Shown here in pieces: positions 1-7,912 of a stretch of DNA of 44,381 nt (positions are counted from its first letter, which is position 1; each line of letters opens with the position of its first letter). The notes under the pieces are model-generated. The model worked only from the letters and a program-made list of their open reading frames with translations. It searched no databases and was not told the origin of the DNA. The DNA lies in assembly GCA_016865935.1 (NCBI GenBank), contig VGOB01000008.1, positions 1-44,381 of the forward strand, in the 5' to 3' direction. This DNA is from Chloroflexota bacterium. GTDB taxonomy: Bacteria > Chloroflexota > Anaerolineae > UBA4142. Made by a program: the position numbers and the translations under genes.

Positions 1-134
1 GGCGGCGTCGCAAGTCTGCGCAAGTTTCTGGGTAGCGGAGCGCGAAATCTCCGCGCGGGCAGCCGAGATTTCTCGTCGGCACAAATCGCCTCCTCGCAAT
101 GACAAAACCCTATCGGGCAAAACCCTATCGGGCG
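1..134. repeat. Dispersed repeat copy plus short direct repeat
   Basis: This stretch resembles the repeat at about 11,044-11,215: both contain 'gagatttctcgtc', then a 'gcacaaat' segment and an end of the type 'cctcctcgcaatgaca'. It is followed by two direct copies of 'aaaaccctatcgggc' at about 104-134. No coding potential is recognisable. It is one of several unrelated dispersed repeat families in the intergenic spaces of this window. The left end may be cut by the window edge. Confidence 0.6.
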
Positions 135-154
135 GTTGTCACGCGGAGTGGAAT

Positions 155-580
155 GTGATAGAATCACTGCCAGAATCAGAAGGGAAACCCATTGTGCAAA
201 ATTCACAGGCGCGCAAGGAATGGATAGTTTTGATCGGGGCGATGGCGGCGAATGTCGTCCTGGCAAGTGTGCTCGTTGGGCTGTTCAATCTGGCGTTCCA
301 TCAGCCCAGCGCGCCGGAGTTTGCGCCGACGGAAGAGATCACCGCGCCGAGCGCGCCGACGGCAACGGCAACCGTGTTTTGGGAAGAGACGATGACGCCG
401 ACGATCACACCGGTTCCGACGGCGACGGATCCGCCCTTGCCCACGCCCTTGCCGACGCTCACGCCTGCGCCGACGCGCCGCGAATTTTTCGAGCCGACCA
501 AGCCGCCGTACGTTTTTCCAACGCCGATTCAGATTGCGCCCGTGCCGCGTGCGCCGCCAACCGCAACGCGCGCGCGCTAG
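155..580 (+). CDS. Small Pro/Thr-rich single-pass membrane protein
   Basis: This is a 141-residue hypothetical protein. Residues about 23-46 form one hydrophobic transmembrane segment (WIVLIGAMAANVVLASVLVG). They are followed by an extracytoplasmic tail of about 90 residues dominated by Pro, Thr and Ala (TPTITPVPTATDPP type). Tails of this kind are common linker or wall-spanning regions in Chloroflexota proteins. The GTG start at 155 is used; an in-frame GTG at 194 would trim 13 residues and is equally possible. No enzymatic domain is visible, and the next gene starts about 200 bases downstream behind its own candidate promoter. The function is unknown. The low-complexity tail also gives long open frames on other strands, which I treat as shadows. 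Confidence 0.55.
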   Translation: MIESLPESEGKPIVQNSQARKEWIVLIGAMAANVVLASVLVGLFNLAFHQPSAPEFAPTEEITAPSAPTATATVFWEETMTPTITPVPTATDPPLPTPLPTLTPAPTRREFFEPTKPPYVFPTPIQIAPVPRAPPTATRAR

Positions 581-605
581 GCGCGGCTGGACGCGTGGAT
601 CGCGT

Positions 606-634
606 TTGGTGTTCCCTGACGGATCGAGTATAAT
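606..634 (+). promoter_or_regulatory. Candidate promoter for the acyl-CoA dehydrogenase gene
   Basis: A perfect TATAAT lies at 629-634, and a TTGGTG hexamer lies 17 bases upstream at 606-611. A transcript would start near 641 and carry a leader of about 140 bases to the ATG at 784. Motif matching only. Confidence 0.4.
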
Positions 635-718
635 TGGATTGCAAGTGGTTCTTCGGCAATGTCGCCGAAACGCGCGCGCGCGCGACGGGCATTGTCGTGA
701 GCGCGCGTCTTGTTTATG

Positions 719-762
719 TGACGGTAGACCGCCGACCGACGACCGCAGTACTTTGCGGCGGT
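719..762. repeat. GC-rich dispersed inverted repeat (gaccg/cggtc family)
   Basis: This is a short imperfect palindrome built from 'gaccgccgaccgacgaccg' and a returning 'gcggcggtc' arm. Related copies lie at 2,484-2,553, 7,871-7,912 and 8,538-8,607, always between genes. On the transcript it would form a hairpin in the leader of the downstream gene. Confidence 0.5.
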
Positions 763-783
763 CAATTCTCCAAGGAGCCAAAG

Positions 784-2481
784 ATGATTCTGCTCAACCC
801 CAAACAGCCCACCCGCAAGTACCCCGACGCGCGTTCGCGCGACATTATGCTCAAGACGATTGATTTTTTTGAGCGTAAGGGCAAAGCGCACATCAAAGAA
901 GATGATCGCAATCGTACCTGGTACGCCGACCTGCTCGAATTTCAAAAGTGCGAAAAACTTTTCGCGACCTTGTTGACGCCGACGGGATACGGCGACGCCG
1001 ACGCGCGCTGGGATACCTGGCGCAACATCGAGTTCAACGAGATTCTCGCGTTCTACGGACTAGCGTATTGGTACACCTGGCAAGTTTCGATCCTGGGTCT
1101 GGGTCCGATTTGGCAGAGCGCGAACGAGTCGCTGAAACAAAAAGCCGCGCAACTCTTGCGCGACGGCGAGGTGTTCGCGTTTGGCTTGTCGGAGCGCAAA
1201 CACGGCGCGGACGTGTACGCGACGGAAATGTCACTCACGCCGTTGCCCGACGGCACGTACCGCGCGAACGGCGAAAAATATTACATCGGCAACGGCAACA
1301 TCGCGCCGATGGTTTCGACGTTCGGAAAAATGGCGAACACAGGCGAGTACGTTTTCTTCGCCGCCGATTATCGCAATCGCAATTTCGATCTGATTCAAAA
1401 CGTCTGCAACAGCCAGTCGTACGTCGCGAATTTCGCGCTGCGCGATTACCCGATCACCGAAGCCGACATCCTGTCGAAAGGGCAAGCCGCGTGGGACGCC
1501 GCGCTTAACACGGTGAACATCGGCAAGTACAACCTGGGTTGGGCATCCATCGGCATTTGCACGCACGCGTTCTACGAAGCGATCAACCACGCGGCGAATC
1601 GCAAATTGTACGGTATGCTCGTCACCGATTTTCCGCACGCCAAGCAAATGTTCACCGACGCGTACGCGCGGCTCGTCGCGATGAAACTCTTCGCACTGCG
1701 CGCCGCCGATTATATGCGAACCGCGTCCGCGCAGGATCGGCGGTATCTACTGTTCAATCCGATGGTCAAGATGAAAGTGACGACGCAGGGTGAAGAGGTC
1801 ATCAATTTGCTGTGGGATGTGATCGCGGCAAGGGGATTTGAAAAGGACACGTACTTTGAGATGGCGGCGCGCGATATTCGCGCGTTGCCGAAACTCGAAG
1901 GGACGGTGCACGTCAACCTCGCGCTGATTCTCAAATTCATGCCCAACTATTTCTTCTTCCCTGCCGAGTATCCCGAAATTCCGCTGTGCGATTTTGCGCG
2001 CAACGACGATTTCCTGTTCGATCAGGGACCCGCGAAGGGACTGGGCAAAATCCAGTTCCACGATTACAACTTGGCGTACGACGCGTACGAGACGCCGAAC
2101 CTTGCCGTGTTCCGCGAACAGATCGCGATGTTCCGAGATTTTCTCGCGATGGCGACGCCTGACGAGGCGCAACAAAAGGACACGGACTTTTTGCTCGCGT
2201 TGGGTGAAATGTTCGCGCTCGTTGTCTACGGGCAACTCATCCTCGAAAACGTCAAGCATTGCGATGTGGACGCCGACACGCTCGATCAGATTTTTGATTT
2301 CATCGTGCGCGATTTTAGCAAGTTCGCGCTGCAACTCTACAGCAAGCCGAGCAGTACGTCCGAGCAAATGGATTTCTGCCTGAAGATGATCCGCAAGCCG
2401 ATGGTGGACGCGGCGCGCTATGATCGCGTGTGGAAGAATTCGGTGTACGCGTTGAATGGCGCGTATGAGATGAACCCATAA
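784..2481 (+). CDS. Acyl-CoA dehydrogenase family flavoprotein
   Basis: This 565-residue protein belongs to the FAD-dependent acyl-CoA dehydrogenase family, whose members oxidise an acyl-CoA at the alpha-beta bond and pass electrons to ETF or a related carrier. The FAD/substrate core shows 'FGLSERKHGADVYATEMSL', then 'GEKYYIGNGNIAPMVSTFGKM', and the C-terminal helical domain carries 'LPKLEGTVHVNL'. The Glu of the LEGT motif sits where many family members have the catalytic base. It is longer than typical short-chain members (about 380 residues) and has a C-terminal extension of about 150 residues. The ATG at 784 is chosen because 'aaggag' lies just upstream at about 772-777; longer upstream frames are repeat DNA. 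The substrate cannot be told. It lies outside the sulfur genes and shares no obvious operon with them. Confidence 0.85.
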   Translation: MILLNPKQPTRKYPDARSRDIMLKTIDFFERKGKAHIKEDDRNRTWYADLLEFQKCEKLFATLLTPTGYGDADARWDTWRNIEFNEILAFYGLAYWYTWQVSILGLGPIWQSANESLKQKAAQLLRDGEVFAFGLSERKHGADVYATEMSLTPLPDGTYRANGEKYYIGNGNIAPMVSTFGKMANTGEYVFFAADYRNRNFDLIQNVCNSQSYVANFALRDYPITEADILSKGQAAWDAALNTVNIGKYNLGWASIGICTHAFYEAINHAANRKLYGMLVTDFPHAKQMFTDAYARLVAMKLFALRAADYMRTASAQDRRYLLFNPMVKMKVTTQGEEVINLLWDVIAARGFEKDTYFEMAARDIRALPKLEGTVHVNLALILKFMPNYFFFPAEYPEIPLCDFARNDDFLFDQGPAKGLGKIQFHDYNLAYDAYETPNLAVFREQIAMFRDFLAMATPDEAQQKDTDFLLALGEMFALVVYGQLILENVKHCDVDADTLDQIFDFIVRDFSKFALQLYSKPSSTSEQMDFCLKMIRKPMVDAARYDRVWKNSVYALNGAYEMNP

Positions 2482-2483
2482 AA

Positions 2484-2553
2484 GCGACCGAGGACGGAAG
2501 ACCGACGACGGAAGAAATCTTTCGGTCGTCGGTCGTCCGCCGTCCGCGGTCTT
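2484..2553. repeat. Inverted repeat between convergent genes
   Basis: The left arm is a series of gaccg/gacgg units and the right arm is cggtcgtcggtcgtccgcc. They form a long imperfect hairpin between the ends of the acyl-CoA dehydrogenase gene (plus) and the ABC permease gene (minus). It could act as a bidirectional terminator or transcript stabiliser, although no T-run follows. It belongs to the same family as 719-762 and 8,538-8,607. Confidence 0.55.
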
Positions 2554-2557
2554 TGAT

Positions 2558-3328
2558 TTATATCAACCCCCACCGTTCGCGTACGCGCGTTTCAATCGGC
2601 GCGAAGATGACGCGATCCACGACGAGCCCGATCGCGATGATGACGAGCATCACCGCGACGACCTGGCTCATATCGTTCAACTCGCGTCCCATCATCAACA
2701 GGTGCCCGAGCCCGAGCGAGACGTACAGCAACTCCGCCGCCATCAGCGACCGCCACGCGAACGACCAGCCCAGTTTCATCCCCGTGATGATTTCGGGGAG
2801 CGCGGCGGGAAAAATCACGAGCGCGTACAGTTTCCAGCCGCGCGCGCCCAAGTTGCGCGCCGCGCGCAAGTAGAGCGGCGGCGTGTTTTTTACGCCTGCC
2901 TCCGTCGCCGTCGTGATCGCGAGCAGCGCGCCCATCACCACGACGAAGAGCATCGCGGTCTCGCTCAAGCCGAACCACAAGAGCGCGAGCGGCAGCCAGC
3001 AAATCGAAGGCAGTGTTTGCAGCCCCAACACGAGTGAGCCGATGGTCTCATCGAGCACTTTGCTCCGTCCGATTGCCAGCCCGCTCAGGATGCCGATGAT
3101 CGCCGAAATGCCAAAGCCGATCAGCAACCGTTGCATCGAAGTCGCGATCCCGACGACGAACGTGCCGTTCTGAAAGCCGCGCGCGAGCGTTTGTGCGACG
3201 CCAAGCGGCGATGGGAAAATGTACTCCGCCCACCATCCTGACCACGCGAGCGTTTGCCACACCGCGATCAGCGCAGCGAAGAAAATGAGTTTACGCGCCA
3301 ACGTATTCTGGAAAACCCGACTAACCAT
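2558..3328 (-). CDS. ABC transporter permease, SsuC/TauC/NrtB type
   Basis: This 256-residue inner-membrane permease belongs to the sulfonate/taurine/nitrate importer family, with about six hydrophobic segments. The EAA-type coupling loop that contacts the ATPase is seen at 'RAARNLGARGWKLYALVIFP' followed by 'AALPEIITGMKLGWSFAWR', about residues 150-190. It is the last gene of a minus-strand group: binding protein, ATPase, permease. The gap to the ATPase gene is 42 bases. The family imports alkanesulfonates, taurine, nitrate, bicarbonate or aromatic compounds. With siroheme genes upstream and a dsr cluster nearby, an organosulfonate or other sulfur oxyanion is the reasonable guess, but the sequence alone does not fix the substrate. 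Confidence 0.85.
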   Translation of the reverse strand: MVSRVFQNTLARKLIFFAALIAVWQTLAWSGWWAEYIFPSPLGVAQTLARGFQNGTFVVGIATSMQRLLIGFGISAIIGILSGLAIGRSKVLDETIGSLVLGLQTLPSICWLPLALLWFGLSETAMLFVVVMGALLAITTATEAGVKNTPPLYLRAARNLGARGWKLYALVIFPAALPEIITGMKLGWSFAWRSLMAAELLYVSLGLGHLLMMGRELNDMSQVVAVMLVIIAIGLVVDRVIFAPIETRVRERWGLI

Positions 3329-3370
3329 CTCTACCTCTGTCGACTGTCGACTGTTTACTGGCGACTGCTT

Positions 3371-4192
3371 TCACAGTACATCGTCCCCAACCCTCTGCGC
3401 TTCCATTCCCTGCAGCCAACTGACTTGCGGATCGTGGACACTTGCCAGCACATCTTCCTTCAACTCCGCCATAATCTCGCGCGCGAGGTCAACGACGGCG
3501 TAACTTTCGATCTGGCGCGGACGCGGCAAATCAATCGTAAAGATTTTTTTGATGCGCCCGGGTCGCGCGGAAAAAACAACGACGCGATCACCCAACACGA
3601 CGGCTTCGCGCACGTTGTGCGTGACGAACACGATCGTCTTGCGCGTCTCCGTCCAAATCGTCTGCAATTCGTCGTGCAGCAGATCGCGCGTCTGCGCGTC
3701 GAGCGCGCCGAACGGCTCGTCCATTAGCAGCACATCGGGATCGGCGGCGAGCGCGCGCGCAATCGCGACGCGCTGTTTCATCCCGCCTGAAAGTTCGTGC
3801 ACGGACGCGCGTTCGAAATCGGCAAGATGCACCATTTGCAAATATTTGCGCGCGATCACTTGGCGCGCGGGTTTCGGCACGCCGATCATATTCAAACCGA
3901 ATTTCACATTGTCGAAAACGGAGAGCCAGGGGAAGAGCGCGGCGCTTTGAAAGATCATCACGCGATCCGGTCCAGGGCGCGTGACGATTTTACCCTCCAC
4001 GCGCACTTGTCCGCGTGTCGGCGCGTCGAGCCCTGCGATGATGTTGAGCAGCGTGGACTTGCCGCATCCCGACGGACCCAGCAAGCACACAAATTCGCCC
4101 GGTTGCACGTCGAGATCGATCGCGTCGAGCGCGGTGAGCGCGCCGTTTTTGCTTTGGAACGTTTTGGTGACGCCGCGAATTTCCAATTTCAC
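3371..4192 (-). CDS. ABC transporter ATP-binding protein, SsuB/TauB type
   Basis: This is a 273-residue cytoplasmic ATPase of the sulfonate/taurine/nitrate importer family. Visible motifs are Walker A GPSGCGKST (residues 39-47), the Q-loop near Phe81-Gln82, the signature LSGGMKQ (134-140), Walker B VLLMDE (154-159), the D-loop GALD and the switch histidine in FVTHNVREA. Such subunits form a dimer that drives the SsuC-type permease encoded immediately downstream. The start at 4,192 precedes the conserved N-terminus (MKLEIRGVTKTF). The C-terminal segment, about 50 residues after the H-loop, is typical of this subfamily. The intergenic space to the binding-protein gene (about 115 bases) is filled by a dispersed repeat, so co-transcription is likely but not certain. 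Confidence 0.9.
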   Translation of the reverse strand: MKLEIRGVTKTFQSKNGALTALDAIDLDVQPGEFVCLLGPSGCGKSTLLNIIAGLDAPTRGQVRVEGKIVTRPGPDRVMIFQSAALFPWLSVFDNVKFGLNMIGVPKPARQVIARKYLQMVHLADFERASVHELSGGMKQRVAIARALAADPDVLLMDEPFGALDAQTRDLLHDELQTIWTETRKTIVFVTHNVREAVVLGDRVVVFSARPGRIKKIFTIDLPRPRQIESYAVVDLAREIMAELKEDVLASVHDPQVSWLQGMEAQRVGDDVL

Positions 4193-4207
4193 GTTGTGCC
4201 TCTCGGT

Positions 4208-4298
4208 GCAGTGTTCAGTATTCGGTATTCAGTCTCCAGTTGGCAAGCGCGCATCTGAACACTGAACACTGAACACTGAATACTGAATACTGAATACC
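4208..4298. repeat. Dispersed repeat, ctgaa(ca/ta) family, with inverted arms
   Basis: Tandem copies of 'actgaacactgaatactga' face a partial inverse arm ('gtgttcagtattcggtattc') about 40 bases away, giving a cruciform-capable element between two ABC genes. The same satellite appears at 40,596-40,678 ahead of hemA. It has no spacers and is not a CRISPR. Confidence 0.7.
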
Positions 4299-4307
4299 GC
4301 ATTCTGT

Positions 4308-5336
4308 TCACTGAACTACAGTCAGTCCCTTTTCTTTCAACACCTGATTGAGCAATGTCAAATCATAAATATTGTCCAGGTTGGGCATCGTGTCGCCAAG
4401 AAAACCGAGTTTGAACGCGGCGTCGGCGGAACCATAGAGCGACGCGCGAATCGGATCGTAGGTGATCGTTTGGCGCGACCACGCGTCGTCGAGAATCGCG
4501 GTCGGCAGCGCCGCGCCGGTGAGCCGTTGAATTTCGGTGTTCAACTTTAGTTTTGCCGATGTGGGCTCGGCGTTGATGCGCTGCGTCAATTCGACATGCG
4601 CGACGAGAAATTTTTTGACGAGTTCTGGATTCGCCTTCAAGAACTTTGTACTGACGATGACGTGCGCGACGACGAATTCGCCGCGCGTAGCGTGCCACAA
4701 CTCGCGCTCGTCGAGAAAAATCTTTCCGTTCGCTTCGCGCACGAGTCGCGCGCCCCAGGGTTCGGGCACCCACGCCGCGTCAATTTCCTTTTTCTGAAAC
4801 AAGGTGAGAATGTCGGGATTGGCAATCGGGATGACTTGCGTGTCGCCGCCTTGTTCTTTGAGTTTGAATCCTTGGTTCATCAACCACGCGCGCGCGGCAA
4901 CGTCTTGCGTGTTGCCGAGCTGCGGCGTCGCGATTTTCTTGCCGCGAAAATCGGCAGGCGAAGTGATCCCCGCATCGCTGCGGACGACGAGCACTGCGCC
5001 GCCGCTCGTCGCGCCCGCGATGATTCGCAGCGCCTCGCCTTTCGATTTGACATAGCCGTTGATCGCGGGGTTCGGTCCGATGTAGGTGAGGTCAAGTTGC
5101 CCTGCGAACAGCGCTTCAATCGCGGAGGGACCCGCGTTGAAAATCTTGGGATCGATCTTCACGTTGTCGCCCAGCGCGCGCGCGAACGTGCCATCAGCAA
5201 TGCCGATGACCGCTTGCGCGTGCGTGATATTCGGAAAGTAGCCGAAGCGGACGACGCCCGGCTGAGTTGCGCTCGCGCAACTGCACAGGACGACGACGAG
5301 CGCGCCAAGCAAAAACATTTTCCAGTGGTGCGTCAT
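4308..5336 (-). CDS. ABC transporter substrate-binding lipoprotein, SsuA-like
   Basis: This 342-residue periplasmic-type binding protein belongs to the sulfonate/nitrate/taurine family. A lipoprotein signal is seen at residues 1-20, with lipobox L-C-S-C and Cys20 as the lipidated residue. The mature part begins 'VVRFGYFPNITHAQAVIG' and contains the family segments 'AGPSAIEALFAGQLDLTYIG', 'GKKIATPQLGNTQDVAARAW' and 'EIDAAWVPEPWGARLV'. The ATG at 5,336 overlaps the stop of cobA-hemD in an ATGA arrangement, so translation is probably coupled to siroheme synthesis. That link favours a ligand whose use needs siroheme, such as an organosulfonate, sulfite or nitrite source, but this is inference. 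Aliphatic sulfonates, taurine and nitrate remain possible. Confidence 0.88.
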   Translation of the reverse strand: MTHHWKMFLLGALVVVLCSCASATQPGVVRFGYFPNITHAQAVIGIADGTFARALGDNVKIDPKIFNAGPSAIEALFAGQLDLTYIGPNPAINGYVKSKGEALRIIAGATSGGAVLVVRSDAGITSPADFRGKKIATPQLGNTQDVAARAWLMNQGFKLKEQGGDTQVIPIANPDILTLFQKKEIDAAWVPEPWGARLVREANGKIFLDERELWHATRGEFVVAHVIVSTKFLKANPELVKKFLVAHVELTQRINAEPTSAKLKLNTEIQRLTGAALPTAILDDAWSRQTITYDPIRASLYGSADAAFKLGFLGDTMPNLDNIYDLTLLNQVLKEKGLTVVQ

Positions 5337-6832
5337 TTTTCTCCTTGATAGAATTCAACCAACGCGGCAATCAGCCCTGCGATCGTGTACTCTGCCGCGA
5401 CAATGTCCACGCGCAAACCCAGATCGCGTGCGGTTTGCGCGGTGACGGGACCGATGCAAGCAATTGTCAATTGAGAATTGTCAATTGACAATTCTGCGTT
5501 CATAAAACCGCGTACCGTCGAAGAGCTGGTGAACGCGATCGCATCTATTTCGCCGCGTGCGATCCGCGCGCGAATTTCTTGCGCGCGGGGAGCGTTTGCG
5601 TCCGTTGTGACGGTGCGGTACGCGGCAACGTCGTCAACGCTTGCGCCGCGGGCGCGCAGACCTTGCGTCAACGCTTCGCGCGCGCTATCGGCGCGCGGCA
5701 ACAGGACGCGCTGTCCCGCCACATCGCCGATTTGTTCGATAATTGCTTCCGCGACGTACTCGCGCGGCACGAAATCGGCGCGCACACCGTGTCGCGCGAG
5801 TTCGTCGGCTGTCGCCGGACCAATCGCGCCGATGCGCGTGTGTGCGAACGCGCGCGCATCGCGTCCCAGTGCGGTCAGGCGTTCCCAGACAAAATTGACG
5901 CCGTTGACGCTCGTGAAGATCACCCAATCGTATTTTTGCGCGAGCGCGGCGTCGAGTTCCGCGTAATCGGCGAGTGGCTGAATTTGAATCGTCGGAAATT
6001 CAAGCGGCTCCGCGCCCAGTTCGGCAAGTTGTCGCGCCAGTGCACCGGCTTGTTCGCGCGCGCGCGTCACGAGAATTCGTTTGCCAAACAACGGACGATT
6101 TTCGAACCACTGCAATTTCTCGCGCAGATTCACCACCTCGCCGACGATCAGCACGGCAGGCGGTTTCAAGTCGCGGCTACGCGCGATGATGTTTCCCAGA
6201 TTGCCGACAATCGTTTGTTGTTGCGTCGTCGTGCCCCAGCGCACGAGCGCGGCGGGCGTCGCTGCATCGCGTCCCGTTTCCAACAACGATGCGACGATGC
6301 CTTGCAAGTTTTCGATACCCATTAGGAAGATTTGCGTCTCGGCAAGGGAATTTTGAATTACGAATTTTGAATTTTGAATTCCGTCATCGCGCAAATGCCC
6401 GCTAGTCACAGTGAACGACGCCGCGACGCCGCGATGCGTCACGGGAATTCCCGCGTACGCCGGCGCGGCAATCGCGCTGGAAATACCCGGCACGATTTCA
6501 AACGCGATGCCCGCCTCCGCGAGTGCGAGCGCTTCCTCGCCGCCGCGTCCAAAGACGAACGGATCGCCGCCTTTGAGCCGCACGACGATTTTTCCCGCGC
6601 GCGCTTGTTCGATCAGCAGCGCGTTGATCTCGTTTTGCGGCATCGTGTGATCGCTGCTCGCTTTGCCGACGTAGATTTTTTCAGCGGAGGCGGGCGCGTA
6701 ATCGAGTAGCGCGGGTGCGACGAGCCGGTCGTACACGACGACATCTGCGCGGCGCAAACATTCCGCGCCTTTGATCGTGATGAGACCCGGATCGCCCGGT
6801 CCCGCGCCGACGAGGAAAACTTGGGGATTCAT
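5333..6832 (-). CDS. cobA-hemD: Fused uroporphyrinogen-III C-methyltransferase / uroporphyrinogen-III synthase
   Basis: This is a 499-residue fusion. Residues about 1-255 are the SAM-dependent methyltransferase (SUMT) that makes precorrin-2, with GAGPGDP near the N-terminus, VRLKGGDPFVFGRG near 85-98 and VPGISS. Residues about 256-499 resemble HemD, which cyclises hydroxymethylbilane ('GKRILVTRAREQAGALARQL'). Together with the neighbouring hemC and siroheme dehydrogenase it supplies siroheme. Two short dispersed repeats sit in frame inside the coding region: one at 6,348-6,382 within SUMT (protein GIQNSKFVIQNSL) and one at 5,460-5,495 within HemD (ELSIDNSQLTI). The frame stays open through both. 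The stop overlaps the start of the ABC binding-protein gene by four bases. Confidence 0.92.
   Translation of the reverse strand: MNPQVFLVGAGPGDPGLITIKGAECLRRADVVVYDRLVAPALLDYAPASAEKIYVGKASSDHTMPQNEINALLIEQARAGKIVVRLKGGDPFVFGRGGEEALALAEAGIAFEIVPGISSAIAAPAYAGIPVTHRGVAASFTVTSGHLRDDGIQNSKFVIQNSLAETQIFLMGIENLQGIVASLLETGRDAATPAALVRWGTTTQQQTIVGNLGNIIARSRDLKPPAVLIVGEVVNLREKLQWFENRPLFGKRILVTRAREQAGALARQLAELGAEPLEFPTIQIQPLADYAELDAALAQKYDWVIFTSVNGVNFVWERLTALGRDARAFAHTRIGAIGPATADELARHGVRADFVPREYVAEAIIEQIGDVAGQRVLLPRADSAREALTQGLRARGASVDDVAAYRTVTTDANAPRAQEIRARIARGEIDAIAFTSSSTVRGFMNAELSIDNSQLTIACIGPVTAQTARDLGLRVDIVAAEYTIAGLIAALVEFYQGEK
5460..5495. repeat. In-frame dispersed repeat inside hemD domain
   Basis: Palindromic units of 'caattgtcaattgagaattg' lie inside the HemD coding sequence. 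They translate to a short Asn/Ser/Leu-rich segment just before the conserved 'ACIGPVTAQTARDLGL' motif. The unit type matches the intergenic 'caattcgcaattgacaat' repeats. Confidence 0.7.
6348..6382. repeat. In-frame dispersed repeat inside SUMT domain
   Basis: Units of the type 'gaattttgaattacgaattt' encode the minus-strand peptide IQNSKFVIQNS between 'VTSGHL' and 'ETQIFLMG' of the methyltransferase. In SUMT homologues these two conserved segments are normally close together, so the peptide looks like an insertion in a surface loop. Confidence 0.7.
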
Positions 6833-6834
6833 AG

Positions 6835-6896
6835 TTCAAGGTTCAAAGTTCAAGGTTACAGGTTACAAGTTTCATGCATCACGTTTCACGTTTCAG
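6835..6896. repeat. Dispersed repeat (aaggttcaaagttcaagg family) overlapping hemC end
   Basis: Direct units of 'gttcaaggttcaaagttc' are followed by 'tcacgtttcacgtttcag'. The second part overlaps the last codons of hemC, so the C-terminal residues of HemC are repeat-encoded. A related copy lies at 28,209-28,290. Confidence 0.6.
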
Positions 6897-7868
6897 CATT
6901 GCCGCCAATTTCTCCCCCACCGCTTCCGCCTGCGCGATGTTCCCGCGCGTTTCACCGCGTACGATGCGCGTACCGTCCGCGCTGGCGATGAGACCGCGCA
7001 AATGCAAAACGCCGTCGCGCGATTCCGCGTACGCGGCAATCGGGACCTGGCACCCGCCGCCGAGCGCGCGCAAGAACGCTCGTTCCGCCGTCGTCGCCGC
7101 GCGCGTGGGCGTGTGATCGAGCGGCGCGAGCAATTGCAACGTCGCCGCGTCGTCTGCGCGCGTTTGCACCGCGAGCGCGCCTTGTCCCGGTGCGGGCAAC
7201 ATCACGTCGAACGACAAAAATTCGGTGATGCGATCCGCCAGACCCAAGCGCGCGATTCCGGCGGCGGCAAGTACAATCGCGTCGTACTCCGCGCTCGCCG
7301 ATTTTCGCAGACGCGTGTCCACGTTGCCGCGCAAGTTCACGATTTGTAAATCGGGACGATGTGTGCGCAGTTGCGCGGCGCGCCGCAATGAACTCGTGCC
7401 GATGCGTGCGCTGTGCGGCAAGCGATCCAATCCCAGATTCAAGCGCGAGATCAGTACATCGCGCGCGTCTGCGCGTTCGGGAATCGCGGCGAGGGTCAAG
7501 GAATGTGTCATTGCGAGGAGCGGTTTGCGCGACGAAGCAATCTCCGTACTGAGAATTGGAGATTGCTTCGCTCCGCTCGCAATGACACCAGCGGGTTCAG
7601 TTGGCAAATCTTTGAGCGAGTGAACCGCGCAGTGAATTTCACCCGCGACGAGCGCCGCTTCGATCTCGCGCGTGAACAACCCCTTGTCGCCGATCTGCGG
7701 CAGGGGCGTTTCGGTTTGGGTGTCACCTTTCGTCGTGATCGTGCGGATGACGATTTCGATCTGCGGATGGTGCGCGCGCAATTGCCGCGCGACCCAGTTC
7801 GTTTGCCACAGCGCGAGTTGGCTCGCGCGGGTGCCGATGATGAGTCTAGTCAAGGTGTGTACTCTCAA
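6879..7868 (-). CDS. hemC: Hydroxymethylbilane synthase (porphobilinogen deaminase)
   Basis: HemC polymerises four porphobilinogen units into hydroxymethylbilane, the substrate of HemD. Family motifs are visible: IIGTRASQLALWQ at the N-terminus, HSLKDLPTE, RIGTSSLRRAAQL, and LGGGCQVPIAAYAE, whose Cys carries the dipyrromethane cofactor. Length is about 329 residues against a usual figure near 310. The extra length is explained by an in-frame insertion of about 28-32 residues (7,505-7,588) between 'LPTEPAG' and 'LTLAAIPERADARD', two blocks that are normally nearly adjacent. The start is a TTG at 7,868; a second TTG at 7,853 directly before RLIIGTRAS is as good. The gene lies between the siroheme dehydrogenase and cobA-hemD in a tight minus-strand operon. 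Confidence 0.93.
   Translation of the reverse strand: MRVHTLTRLIIGTRASQLALWQTNWVARQLRAHHPQIEIVIRTITTKGDTQTETPLPQIGDKGLFTREIEAALVAGEIHCAVHSLKDLPTEPAGVIASGAKQSPILSTEIASSRKPLLAMTHSLTLAAIPERADARDVLISRLNLGLDRLPHSARIGTSSLRRAAQLRTHRPDLQIVNLRGNVDTRLRKSASAEYDAIVLAAAGIARLGLADRITEFLSFDVMLPAPGQGALAVQTRADDAATLQLLAPLDHTPTRAATTAERAFLRALGGGCQVPIAAYAESRDGVLHLRGLIASADGTRIVRGETRGNIAQAEAVGEKLAAMLKRET
7505..7588. repeat. In-frame dispersed palindrome (gtcattgcgagg family) inside hemC
   Basis: Left arm 'gtcattgcgaggagcgg', right arm 'cgctccgctcgcaatgac', with an inner 'gaagcaatctcc'/'ggagattgcttc' pair. Intergenic copies are at 19,382-19,467, 30,931-31,018 and 34,030-34,146, and another coding copy is in the radical SAM gene at 31,992-32,108. 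The reading frame of hemC is preserved across it. Confidence 0.85.
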
Positions 7869-7870
7869 TT

Positions 7871-7912
7871 GGCGGTCAGCCGTCAGCGGTCAGCGGTCAG
7901 CGGTCAGCCGTT
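7871..7912. repeat. Short tandem gtcagcg repeat
   Basis: Four to five near copies of 'ggtcagc' separate hemC from the siroheme dehydrogenase gene and overlap the last codons of the latter. It is related to the gaccg/cggtc family. Confidence 0.5.
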
